Below, piece by piece: positions 24,987 through 33,707 of a DNA stretch of 64,000 nucleotides; the first letter of the stretch is position 1; each line of letters opens with the position of its first letter. This DNA is from Paenibacillaceae bacterium (lineage in GTDB: Bacteria > Bacillota > Bacilli > Paenibacillales > NBRC-103111): positions 240,741 to 304,740 of the forward strand of contig JAQSYI010000008.1 of assembly GCA_029256185.1 (NCBI GenBank), given 5' to 3'. The notes below the pieces were generated by a model. It had not been told where the DNA came from, did no database searches, and saw only the letters and a list, made by a program, of their open reading frames with translations. Made by a program: the position numbers and the translations under genes.

Positions 24987-27900
24987 TTAATCAATCAGCT
25001 TGGATTTTTGCAAGAGCCTCCGGGCAATTACGGATGCTTCTGCACGGGTAATGAGATCCTGCGGTGCGAGAAGGGTGTTTGTCCTGCCGGTGAATATTCC
25101 TGCTGACAAGGCCTCATTAACACTTGCTGCCGCCCAGGCGGAGATTTCGCTTTTGTCTTCATAGCTGTCCAGCAGGCTTGCAGATGGTGAAGAGGCGAGG
25201 GAGGTGATGCGCATGGCTCGGGCTATAATGGCCATTGCCTGTTCCCTTGTAATCTTCGCATCGGGACGGAAGGCGCCATCGTCATAGCCGCTGATAAGCA
25301 TATGCTTATATGCCGTCTGAATGGAGCTGGCGTACCATGCGTCTGCCGCTACATCCGGGAAGCGGGAGCTGCTGTTCTCCAGCTTCAAGCCGAGAGCGCG
25401 AACCAGGATGGTTGCGAATTCTGCTCTGGTCAAATCGCTGTCAGGCTCAAACCGCATCTGGCTTCTTCCATCTACGATCAGACGTGAGCTCATATCCTGA
25501 ACAGCGTCCCTTGACCAGTGGGCGGAAACATCCAGGAAGGATCTGGGGCTGCTCACGATAGCATAAATACTGTTGGTCATGCTGTTTATGATAGCCCGGA
25601 CTTGATTGCCTTCCTCCACAATTTTAGTGGGAACGGGACGTATGGTGCCATCCAACTCGATGATGATCCCGGTAGCTCCACGATATTGAACCCCTGCAGG
25701 CAAGGTAATTCCTCTCTCAATATAGGAATCAAAATTTGATACCTCCACAGTTTGGCTTCCATTTGTTGCAATTATGCTAAATTCCAGTGGTTGTGTCAAG
25801 AGAGTAAGATCATCTCTTTCTGCCGCTTGCCGGACAATCTGTATACCATCCTTCTCAAGTTGGGAAATTTTCAGCTGCAGTATTACATCGCTCAAGTCAG
25901 TCGCAGCACCGGGCAGCGCTTGTACGATGCTTTGGCTCAGTTCTTTCGACGGTATGGAGTAGTTCGCCCGGTCCGTTTGGAAGTGAATTGTAACGTCCTT
26001 GTTCAGCATGGAGGAAAGCGACTGCATGCTCAACTCAGCCACAGCAACCTGCGGGTTCCCTGTAATTCGAATGGTTATCGCCGAACCGATTGGCAAAGCT
26101 GCAAGCTGTTGGTCCAGCCTCGCGGTATCGACGATAAACTTCATACCATTTAGTCCATCTGCCTGTATGGTTGTTACAGTACCTGGCTGTGACTCTGCCT
26201 GATTGTCCAGGGACGGAACGGAATGATCTGTCTCTTGGTCAGACCCGTTTGTTTCGCCGCTGTTAGTAGATTGGGCCACAGGGGTTACGCTGTTCGATGC
26301 AGTTGAAGCCTCGCTGCTGCCCGACGCGTTAACGGCCTGAACTGTAAAGGAATACACGCTTCCATTGGCCAGGCCAGTAATAGTGATCGGACTGGCAGAG
26401 CCTGTGACGACTCTGTTGCCTGGAGATACAGTGACCTCATAGTGCGTTACGGGACTTCCGCCATCACCCTGCGGCGCTGTAAAGCTGACCGTCGCGGCGC
26501 TATCCCCCGCAGTCGCAGTTACATTCGTTGGAGCTCCAGGCACCGTCGGCTGGTTGGGATTTTCCACAGTGACGCCAACCTGCAGTTCGCTGAGTTTGCT
26601 TTCTTCCACATTGCCGGCTTTGTCAATTGCCCGATACTCCACTGTATGCATGCCGTCCGGAATGACAACAGGGTTGTTGTACGTTCTCCAGACGGGCGCC
26701 CCATCTATTCGATACTCCACCCTGCTTACGCCCGATCCGCCTTCATCAGAAGCTTGGAAGCTCACGGTCAGACCGCTTGGATACCAGCCATCCTGCATTT
26801 CGTTCGCAGGCATAATCACAGTCGAGGGTTTGGTTTGGTCAGAGTTCGGCGAGAACTGAATGGTATATACGGCATCCTGGGTTGTCGGAAACAGCTTCAT
26901 CGGATTTCCGTTCAAATCCAGAACCCGAATCGTCGCCTTATCGTTTAGGGTCGTTGGCTGGGTAATTTCAACGGCAGCTTTGGAGCCATCCCACAGATAT
27001 GCCTCGACTACCGGCGGCGTCTCTGTGCCTCCGGGCAAGGTTACTGAATAATCCGCCAGCTCAACCTTGAATCCATACAGCGGAATCCCGTTCCAGAGGA
27101 TCATGCCCATGGAATAATAATCGGCAGGCACCCACCATTTGTCCTCCGGCCCTACATCGAAGATAGTTAACGGTTTATGGAGGATGGCCTCGTTGCTTAT
27201 TTCATCCGCCCCGGCATCCGGATTCCCGATCCGGCTCTGTCCGTCCATATCCTCGAAATTCGGCAGATCGTTATATGGCGCCCCGTAGTCAACCACTACG
27301 CTCTCAGCGGAAGGCCGGAACAACCAGCCGTTTCGGGTTAACCCCAGATCCTCTCTAATGTATCCGTACACACTGTTGCCAACCGTTCCGGCGCCCCAGG
27401 CGTAGATGACATTGTTGCTTAATGTGGTGGAGGAAGGCACGTTCACAATGGCAGCCGCCCGGTTGACAGCAATCGCATTATTGGCAATCCAAGTGTTGAA
27501 AGGACCGGTGTCACCGCCGAGAACCTCAATGCTGCTCGTACTGCCGGAGTATAGGATGGTGTTATTGACAACCTTCGTGTTCTCGCTCCGTTCATGCATA
27601 TCTGAGCCGCTTGGCAATAATATAGGCGTATTCTGCACATTAAAAAAATAGTTATTGGTAATAATCTGGTCGTTCCCGTAGTTGCGAATTCCGTCCTTCC
27701 CGTTGAAGAAGAAGTTGCCGGAGAAGACGGACCCGTTCCCGTAGCGGTTCGTAGGTCCTGACCAGCTGTTTAGAAATGTATTGTACCGGATTGTATTGTT
27801 GGAGCTCTTGTTGCTGATCGTCTCCGCCTTGTCGCCAGTGACATTCTCGAACAAATTGTACTCGACAGTAGCATAGGAGCTTATCGTGTTCGCTGCTTGT

Positions 27901-29807
27901 CCGATCTGAACAGCCTCCATACCGTTGGTCCATCCGGGAAAATAGTCACCGACAAAACGAATGTTACGGAAATAGTTATGGTCGATCGTATTGTACAGAT
28001 TTATGTTATTGGGCAAGTCGGCTTTGATGCCTACACTCATGCCCCGGCTGTCCTCGAACGTGTTGTGATCAATCCGGTTGTAGGAGGAATTACTATCAAT
28101 GCGGACAATATGGTTATAAGCCGAATCACTGTCACCGCACTTGTAGAAATAGTTCCCTGTAACGCGAATATTTTCACCGTTGACAATCCGAAGGGAGTGG
28201 CCGCTCTTATAAACAATCCGGTCAAAAAAGAAGTCCCGAAAAATCATATGCCTTCCCGTCAGCACAAAACCGGTTGTTCCGGTAAACCGTACCCCTCCGG
28301 GGGTCTGGCTCCGAACGGTAATCGGGTTGTCTGCCGTGCCGTTGGCGCGAAGCTCCGGCCGTGCATTCGCATAAGTGCCGTCCTGCAGAATAATCTCAGA
28401 GCCGGGGAGCGCTCTGGCGAGACCTTCCTCCAATCCCATTATCGAATCGACCAGCAAAGTGCCTTGAAAGGGAGAACCGATGGTCTTAAAGACCAAATGG
28501 TAGGGCTCTGCCAGAGGCAAGCCATATGAACTCTTAATCGCATTGGCGGGAATCACAAGCTGATATTGTGTACCGAGTTCAAGAGGCGCTGTGGGCTTTA
28601 CACTCAGCGTCTGCCCGCTGAAACTTGCAAGGACCGGTACAGCTTGGTGCGTTCCATAGGTCTCCAGCGTTACACTTTCATATACTTGCTCGCTGACCGT
28701 TTCATTGAATTGAATGCGAATCGTTGCATTTGTTGCGATATTGTAGGCATTTGCTGCAGGACTTGTGCTTGAAACATAGGGATTATTCAGTATGGTGCTA
28801 AAGGAGGAAACGATATCCTGCGCCAATGGTGTGCCCAAGCTGTTGTTCACAGCCCCGGCCGGAATCAGCAGCTGGCAGCTGGAGCCATGGGGCAATGGCT
28901 GAGCGGGTTTGACTGTGAGCACCCTGCCGCTGACAGACGCCGTTATCGGCAGCGGGGCTCCGCTCTTAGTGAGCTGAATGCCCGAAAATTGACTGCCCAT
29001 AAAGATTTCATCCTGGAAGGTGGTTGCCAAGGATGCATCAAGCGGCACATGGACAGCTCCGTTAGCCGGAGACTGCTCTGTCATCGCTGGCACCCCGGCC
29101 GACGGTGTCAATGTGGAAATAATCTTGATATAAGGAGCGTTGTTGGGGCCTGCCTCCTTCGATTTGATATAGACCGTATTGCTTTCTCTCGCATATACAG
29201 TGCCTTGAGCCGGGTTCGTATTTCTGTTCGTCCCCAGAATGGCCAGGCCGACAGATGAGGCGCTTTCCGACCTTTTTTGCTTGAGATGGCTGGTCAGATC
29301 TACGCTTTTCCAACTGGAGGCATTGCTGTCAACGGTGAACGAAAGCCCTATATCCGATGATCCCGGTTGAGCCGGCAGAAGCGCCAAATCGGCGTCCGCA
29401 GGGGCATTGGAGTCCGTCAGCGCAGATTCGGTCCAATCCCCGGTGACCTCATAGACAAATCGCGGATTGAGCGTAGACGCGGGATCCGCCAGTGATTTCC
29501 TGGCGTTAACGTAGAGAACAGCGCTTATCATGTCGCCGGGAATGGTAACGGAGCTGAGATCAAATTTCAAAAAGGTTCTGCGGTTGTAGTTGAGATTGGT
29601 CTCATAACGGGATTGCAAATCTGCAGCTGTCCCATAATTGGTGTTGGCATTGGTGCCGCCATTGATGTAGGCGTCTTCCGATACCGGAAGTATAATTTCC
29701 ACTGTTTCAGGGTTTGCGTGCGCTTTCATTTTCGTGCCGAACGGCACAGTGACAGACACGCACAGCAGGATAAACGTCAAGGTCAGCGGTAACCACTTTT
29801 TTAACAA
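24987..29807 (-). CDS. Secreted multidomain PL6-type polysaccharide lyase with SLH anchor
   Basis: 1606 residues. Order: signal peptide (1-31, ending near AHANPE); a DNRLRE/CBM96-like domain (about 36-225); two Big_5-type Ig domains (about 235-445); a right-handed beta-helix of the PL6 chondroitinase B/alginate lyase type (about 450-850); an OmpL47-like module with DKAGNVEES (about 970-1055); a fibronectin III domain (about 1065-1155); a linker and a domain I do not recognise (1190-1410); three SLH repeats (about 1415-1600). The PL6 catalytic pair is preserved: Lys667 in ISNKS and Arg688 in NRYGN. It would be held on the cell wall and cleave a uronic-acid polymer by beta-elimination. It follows the sugar importer genes on the same strand. 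Confidence 0.88.
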   Translation of the reverse strand: MLKKWLPLTLTFILLCVSVTVPFGTKMKAHANPETVEIILPVSEDAYINGGTNANTNYGTAADLQSRYETNLNYNRRTFLKFDLSSVTIPGDMISAVLYVNARKSLADPASTLNPRFVYEVTGDWTESALTDSNAPADADLALLPAQPGSSDIGLSFTVDSNASSWKSVDLTSHLKQKRSESASSVGLAILGTNRNTNPAQGTVYARESNTVYIKSKEAGPNNAPYIKIISTLTPSAGVPAMTEQSPANGAVHVPLDASLATTFQDEIFMGSQFSGIQLTKSGAPLPITASVSGRVLTVKPAQPLPHGSSCQLLIPAGAVNNSLGTPLAQDIVSSFSTILNNPYVSSTSPAANAYNIATNATIRIQFNETVSEQVYESVTLETYGTHQAVPVLASFSGQTLSVKPTAPLELGTQYQLVIPANAIKSSYGLPLAEPYHLVFKTIGSPFQGTLLVDSIMGLEEGLARALPGSEIILQDGTYANARPELRANGTADNPITVRSQTPGGVRFTGTTGFVLTGRHMIFRDFFFDRIVYKSGHSLRIVNGENIRVTGNYFYKCGDSDSAYNHIVRIDSNSSYNRIDHNTFEDSRGMSVGIKADLPNNINLYNTIDHNYFRNIRFVGDYFPGWTNGMEAVQIGQAANTISSYATVEYNLFENVTGDKAETISNKSSNNTIRYNTFLNSWSGPTNRYGNGSVFSGNFFFNGKDGIRNYGNDQIITNNYFFNVQNTPILLPSGSDMHERSENTKVVNNTILYSGSTSSIEVLGGDTGPFNTWIANNAIAVNRAAAIVNVPSSTTLSNNVIYAWGAGTVGNSVYGYIREDLGLTRNGWLFRPSAESVVVDYGAPYNDLPNFEDMDGQSRIGNPDAGADEISNEAILHKPLTIFDVGPEDKWWVPADYYSMGMILWNGIPLYGFKVELADYSVTLPGGTETPPVVEAYLWDGSKAAVEITQPTTLNDKATIRVLDLNGNPMKLFPTTQDAVYTIQFSPNSDQTKPSTVIMPANEMQDGWYPSGLTVSFQASDEGGSGVSRVEYRIDGAPVWRTYNNPVVIPDGMHTVEYRAIDKAGNVEESKLSELQVGVTVENPNQPTVPGAPTNVTATAGDSAATVSFTAPQGDGGSPVTHYEVTVSPGNRVVTGSASPITITGLANGSVYSFTVQAVNASGSSEASTASNSVTPVAQSTNSGETNGSDQETDHSVPSLDNQAESQPGTVTTIQADGLNGMKFIVDTARLDQQLAALPIGSAITIRITGNPQVAVAELSMQSLSSMLNKDVTIHFQTDRANYSIPSKELSQSIVQALPGAATDLSDVILQLKISQLEKDGIQIVRQAAERDDLTLLTQPLEFSIIATNGSQTVEVSNFDSYIERGITLPAGVQYRGATGIIIELDGTIRPVPTKIVEEGNQVRAIINSMTNSIYAIVSSPRSFLDVSAHWSRDAVQDMSSRLIVDGRSQMRFEPDSDLTRAEFATILVRALGLKLENSSSRFPDVAADAWYASSIQTAYKHMLISGYDDGAFRPDAKITREQAMAIIARAMRITSLASSPSASLLDSYEDKSEISAWAAASVNEALSAGIFTGRTNTLLAPQDLITRAEASVIARRLLQKSKLID

Positions 29808-29843
29808 TTGCTTTCCTCCCTTGTGGGTTTTATCAGGAAACAG

Positions 29844-29872
29844 GGCGGCTTACTCTCCCGAACCGCCCCGCA
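29844..29872 (-). terminator. Possible partial terminator between binding-protein and lyase genes
   Basis: GGGCGG and CCGCCC arms pair around a 17-base loop just after the stop of the binding-protein gene and are followed by TGTTTCCTG on the minus strand. It may lower readthrough into the lyase gene. Confidence 0.4.
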
Positions 29873-29876
29873 TAAG

Positions 29877-31505
29877 TTACTTCAGTTCTGACTTGTATCG
29901 GGCGTAGGCGCTGTTATAGGCGTCCAGCACCTTCTGCAGGTTCAGCTTTTGCATCTCCTCGATATGCTTATCCCAGGAAGCGTCCGCATTCAGGGAGCCC
30001 ATTAGCAATTTTTGCTCATACTCATCCATGGCCGGGGTCAGATTCACCATGGCGCTATCGATAGTCTTCTTCTCGTCGGCAGTGAAGCTCAGAACCGGGA
30101 AAGGCTTGACCAGCCAGTCGCTCTTCTCGTAAAGGGTAAAGCCTTTTTGGCCGATTTCGTTCATGGTAAGGAGCTGACCCAGCAGGGAGCCCCGCACGCC
30201 AATTTCATAGCCGCCGCCAATGCTGCGCAAGAAGTTGGGGAAGCCGGCTGGATTGGACAGAGCGACCGGACGCATTACGGGCTCGTTGTTCACCAGATCA
30301 TAATGGGTTCCCTCTATACCGAAATTCATCAGCCGTTCTCCCGCCGGGGTGAAGAAGAAATCCATAAATTTGATAACCGTTACCGGATCCTTGGCCTTGG
30401 AGGAAATCCCCCAGGCATACGTATGGATAGGCTCCATAGTATGATTAAATTTCACCTTGCCCTTGATATCGGCAGGAGGCGCGATGGATACGAAGTTAAT
30501 ATCCGGCACCTGGGCTTTCGCGGTATCATTCACCGCCGAGGTGGAGGCGAACCAGTCTATCGTGGTTCCGCCCAGATTGTTGCCCAGCATAAACTGCCGG
30601 GCCTGAGAGCCTCTCGTGAAGATTTCCGGGTCGATAATCCCGTCCTTATACCATTGGGACAATTCCTTCATCGCATCCCGGTACTGCGGCTCGGCCTTGC
30701 CTTGATGCACCTTGTCGTCCTCGCCGATGTACCAGTTGTCACGGGCGTCCCACAACTGAAACAGCTGGTAGATGCCCTTGGACCGGTTGAAGTAGGGAAT
30801 TTCATCCTGCTTTTTATTCCCGTTAGGGTCCTGCTGGCGGAACGCATACAGCACCTTCTTGTATTCCTCCAGCGTCGTCGGCGCCTTCAGACCCAGCTTA
30901 TCCAGCCAATCCTGGCGAATGAAGAAGCCCATGGAAGGCATTACCTTGCCCGGCGCCGCTCCCAGCGTACCGGTAATGGTATAGATTTTGCCATCCGGCC
31001 CTGCTCCCGCAGACTTGGCCTCCGGATAATCCGCCAGAAACTTCTTGATATTGGGAGCGTGTTTGTCGATCAGATCGTCCAGAGGCAGGAAGACGCCTTG
31101 CGAGATGACGGGGTTAATATTCGTCCGGAGTCCTTGAATAATGTCGGGAAGATCTCCGGAGGACATCATGGTATTGAAGGACTGCTTCTCATCAGTGATG
31201 GATTCGTTGGCTACGTTCTTCATCGTTACATTGGTAATCTTGGCAACTTCCTGCCAGACAGGCAAGTCTCCTTTAGGCGCTCCATTGGCTCCAAACGGAT
31301 AGAACAGGGTAACAGTCGCCGGAGTGCCGGAAACCTTCAAATTGTCTTTCCCGTTGTAGCCTTGAGCGGAAGCCGCGGCACTTGCCGTGGGCGAGGCGCC
31401 CGGAGAGGCAGATGATTCTGCTTTTTCCTCGGAGCTTTGGCAGCCTGCCAACAAGGACGGGGCAATAGCTATAGACAGCATCATCGCAGCATATTTCTTT
31501 TTCAT
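29877..31505 (-). CDS. Extracellular solute-binding lipoprotein (LipO-like) of a sugar ABC importer
   Basis: 542 residues. A lipoprotein signal ends at the lipobox LLAGC (Cys near 21), followed by a Ser/Ala-rich linker. The mature part is a family 1 sugar-binding protein, about 500 residues, which is the long type seen with LplB and YtcP permeases. Segments such as GFFIRQDWLDKLGL and WGISSKAKDP fit this group. It would capture oligosaccharides outside the membrane and hand them to the two permeases encoded just upstream. No ATPase is encoded nearby; such importers usually share an MsmX-type ATPase encoded elsewhere. Confidence 0.92.
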   Translation of the reverse strand: MKKKYAAMMLSIAIAPSLLAGCQSSEEKAESSASPGASPTASAAASAQGYNGKDNLKVSGTPATVTLFYPFGANGAPKGDLPVWQEVAKITNVTMKNVANESITDEKQSFNTMMSSGDLPDIIQGLRTNINPVISQGVFLPLDDLIDKHAPNIKKFLADYPEAKSAGAGPDGKIYTITGTLGAAPGKVMPSMGFFIRQDWLDKLGLKAPTTLEEYKKVLYAFRQQDPNGNKKQDEIPYFNRSKGIYQLFQLWDARDNWYIGEDDKVHQGKAEPQYRDAMKELSQWYKDGIIDPEIFTRGSQARQFMLGNNLGGTTIDWFASTSAVNDTAKAQVPDINFVSIAPPADIKGKVKFNHTMEPIHTYAWGISSKAKDPVTVIKFMDFFFTPAGERLMNFGIEGTHYDLVNNEPVMRPVALSNPAGFPNFLRSIGGGYEIGVRGSLLGQLLTMNEIGQKGFTLYEKSDWLVKPFPVLSFTADEKKTIDSAMVNLTPAMDEYEQKLLMGSLNADASWDKHIEEMQKLNLQKVLDAYNSAYARYKSELK

Positions 31506-31545
31506 ATGTGAAACAACCTCCCTTGAATAGTTGAGTTAACGGGCA

Positions 31546-32415
31546 TCAGCCCTTGATCGCGCCCACCATAATGCCCTTGACGAAGAAGCGCTGAATGAAC
31601 GGATACACTAGCAGCATGGGAATAACCGCGATGACAATCGTCGCATAGACTATGGTTTGTTCGGTCATAACACCGGCGCTTATGTCTACAGCCTCGTTCA
31701 CGTTGTAGGACACCTCGACAATCAGCTTCTTTAGCAGCACCTGGAGCGGAATCAGCGCTTGATCCTTCAGCAGCAGCATCGACCAGAAATACGCATTCCA
31801 GCGGGCCACGAAGTAATACATGGTAATCGTCGCCAGAGCGGAACCGGATAAGGGCAGGTAGATCCGCGTTAGAATCCCCCAGTCATTGGCCCCGTCCATC
31901 TTGGCCGACTCCTCAAGGGAATCCGGCACATTCTCGAAGAAGGTCCGCATCAGAATCACGTTGAAGGTATCCACGGCAAAGCACAGCAGGATGCCAAGAC
32001 GGCTGTCTGTCAGATGCAGGGCTTGGAAATTCTGGTAAGTCGGCATCATGCCCGCATTAAACCACATGGTCAGCAGCACAAAAAACGTGATGGTTTTTCT
32101 TCCTTTCATGCGCCGCTTGGATAAGGGATACGCTCCCAGCACGGTCAAGACCATGCTCACCGCAGTCCCCGCTATGGAGTAGAAAATGGTGTTGCCATAA
32201 GCAGTCCAGATATTGTCCATCCCGATGACCTTCCGAAAGGAGGCCAGCTCGAAGCCTTTTGGGAAAAGTGCCACATCTCCGGTGGCAACGGCAGTCGGGT
32301 CGGAGAATGCCGAGATGATCACATAATACAAGGGGTATAGAGTTATAAAAACGAGCAGCAGCATAAAGACGATATTGACGGTTCCGAAGATTTTTTCGCC
32401 GGTTGTTCGGCTCAC
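31546..32415 (-). CDS. Carbohydrate ABC transporter permease (YtcP/LplC type)
   Basis: 289 residues with six membrane segments and the permease EAA loop (EESAKMDGANDWGILTRIYLPL) near residues 185-206, which contacts the ATPase. The start is GTG with GAGGGAGG upstream. It is the second permease of the importer, 25 bases after the first. Confidence 0.93.
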   Translation of the reverse strand: MSRTTGEKIFGTVNIVFMLLLVFITLYPLYYVIISAFSDPTAVATGDVALFPKGFELASFRKVIGMDNIWTAYGNTIFYSIAGTAVSMVLTVLGAYPLSKRRMKGRKTITFFVLLTMWFNAGMMPTYQNFQALHLTDSRLGILLCFAVDTFNVILMRTFFENVPDSLEESAKMDGANDWGILTRIYLPLSGSALATITMYYFVARWNAYFWSMLLLKDQALIPLQVLLKKLIVEVSYNVNEAVDISAGVMTEQTIVYATIVIAVIPMLLVYPFIQRFFVKGIMVGAIKG

Positions 32416-32440
32416 CTATTATACCTCCCTCGGGGCATGA

Positions 32441-33400
32441 TCACATAATGGATACATCGCTGATTTTTTTGGACAGCTTGTTGGCGCTCAGGACGAGGAT
32501 CAGCGAGATTACCCCGTTGAAGAGTCCTACCGCGGTGGACATGGAATAGTCCGAGTTCTGCAGGCCTACCCGGTAGACGAAGGAACCGATGACATCGGCA
32601 GTTTCATAGGTGATCGGCTGATACAGCAAAATAATCATTTCATATCCCACCTGCATGATTCGGCCGATTTGCATCAGCAGCATGATCCCGATGGTGGGCA
32701 GCAGCCCAGGCAGAGTCACATGCTTGATTTGCTTCCAGCGGCCGGCGCCGTCGATGGTTGCCGCCTCATACAGCGAGGAATCGATGGACAGCAGGGAGGA
32801 GAAAAAGATAATGGAAGAGAACCCGGCGTTTGCCCATATGCCCTGAAGCACATAGATAGGCTGGAAGTATTCCGGCTTGGTCAAGAAGTATACGCTTTCA
32901 AACCCGAGCTTCTGCAGCACGATATTGACAATCCCCGTGGAGGGCGACAGAAAATTAACCACCAGACCGGCAATGACCACCGTTGAGATAAAATGGGGCA
33001 TATAGGAAATGGTTTGCACGGCTGTGCGGAAGCTTCGGCTGCGGATCTCATTGAACAATATGGCCAGCACGATGGGCACCGGAAAAGCAAAGAGAATATT
33101 CAAGCCGCTGATGCTCAGGGTATTGCGGATGGTTCTCCAGAAGTAAGGTCCCGTGAAGAACTCTGTGAACTTGTCGAACCCCACCCATGGACTGCCGGAC
33201 ATCCCCAGGAACGGCTTGTAATCCATGAAGGCCATTCTCAAGCCGCCGAAGGGAAGATAATAAAACAAGGCATAATAGACTGCAAAGGGAATGAGCATGA
33301 GATACAGCAGCTTATCCCTGCGCAGACAGACGATCCATTCGGCCGTGCGAGTGAGCCGCCCCCCGATCAGGGGCGTACCCGATTGCGCAGTTAGTTTCAA
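32441..33400 (-). CDS. Carbohydrate ABC transporter permease (LplB type)
   Basis: 319 residues with six membrane segments. The EAA loop reads YEAATIDGAGRWKQIKHVTLPG. The N-terminus has the LplB-like pattern LMLIPFAVYYALFYYLPFGGLRMAF. The start is TTG, with AAGGAGG 7 bases upstream. It is the first gene of the importer operon and divergent from the membrane-bound AraC sensor, which probably regulates it. Confidence 0.93.
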   Translation of the reverse strand: MKLTAQSGTPLIGGRLTRTAEWIVCLRRDKLLYLMLIPFAVYYALFYYLPFGGLRMAFMDYKPFLGMSGSPWVGFDKFTEFFTGPYFWRTIRNTLSISGLNILFAFPVPIVLAILFNEIRSRSFRTAVQTISYMPHFISTVVIAGLVVNFLSPSTGIVNIVLQKLGFESVYFLTKPEYFQPIYVLQGIWANAGFSSIIFFSSLLSIDSSLYEAATIDGAGRWKQIKHVTLPGLLPTIGIMLLMQIGRIMQVGYEMIILLYQPITYETADVIGSFVYRVGLQNSDYSMSTAVGLFNGVISLILVLSANKLSKKISDVSIM

Positions 33401-33557
33401 TTCTGTTCCTCCTTCCGTTCCTGTAGCGTTCGCGTTCGCTTCAGGCTGCTTTTTTATCTGTTAAGACAATGGCAGACGTCGTTCACCGGTGAGTGACACA
33501 CCTGAAATATAGCACCGGGAGGGAGGGATGAAAACCTATTCTTTTTCCGATGAGGCT

Positions 33558-33614
33558 AAAAAAGTTCCAATCGGCATCTTAATATTTATCCAATCTCGCC
33601 GTTTGGAACTTTTT
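33558..33614. promoter_or_regulatory. Large inverted repeat between importer operon and AraC sensor gene
   Basis: AAAAAGTTCCAA (33559-33570) pairs with TTGGAACTTTTT (33603-33614), and CGGC/GCCG continue the arms inside. The site is about 100 bases before the sensor gene and about 150 before the importer. Between divergent genes an operator is more likely than a terminator. Confidence 0.5.
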
Positions 33615-33707
33615 CAGTTGTAAGGGTATTCATTTTTTGCCGATTTGGATTTAGTATTAAAAATATAGACTAAAGAGATGCAAAGTTCTGAATAAGGGGG
33701 AAACAGC

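Noticed and set aside
30012..31415. Open frame of 467 codons opposite the solute-binding protein
   Set aside because: Antisense shadow of a clear lipoprotein gene in GC-rich DNA; no domain seen.
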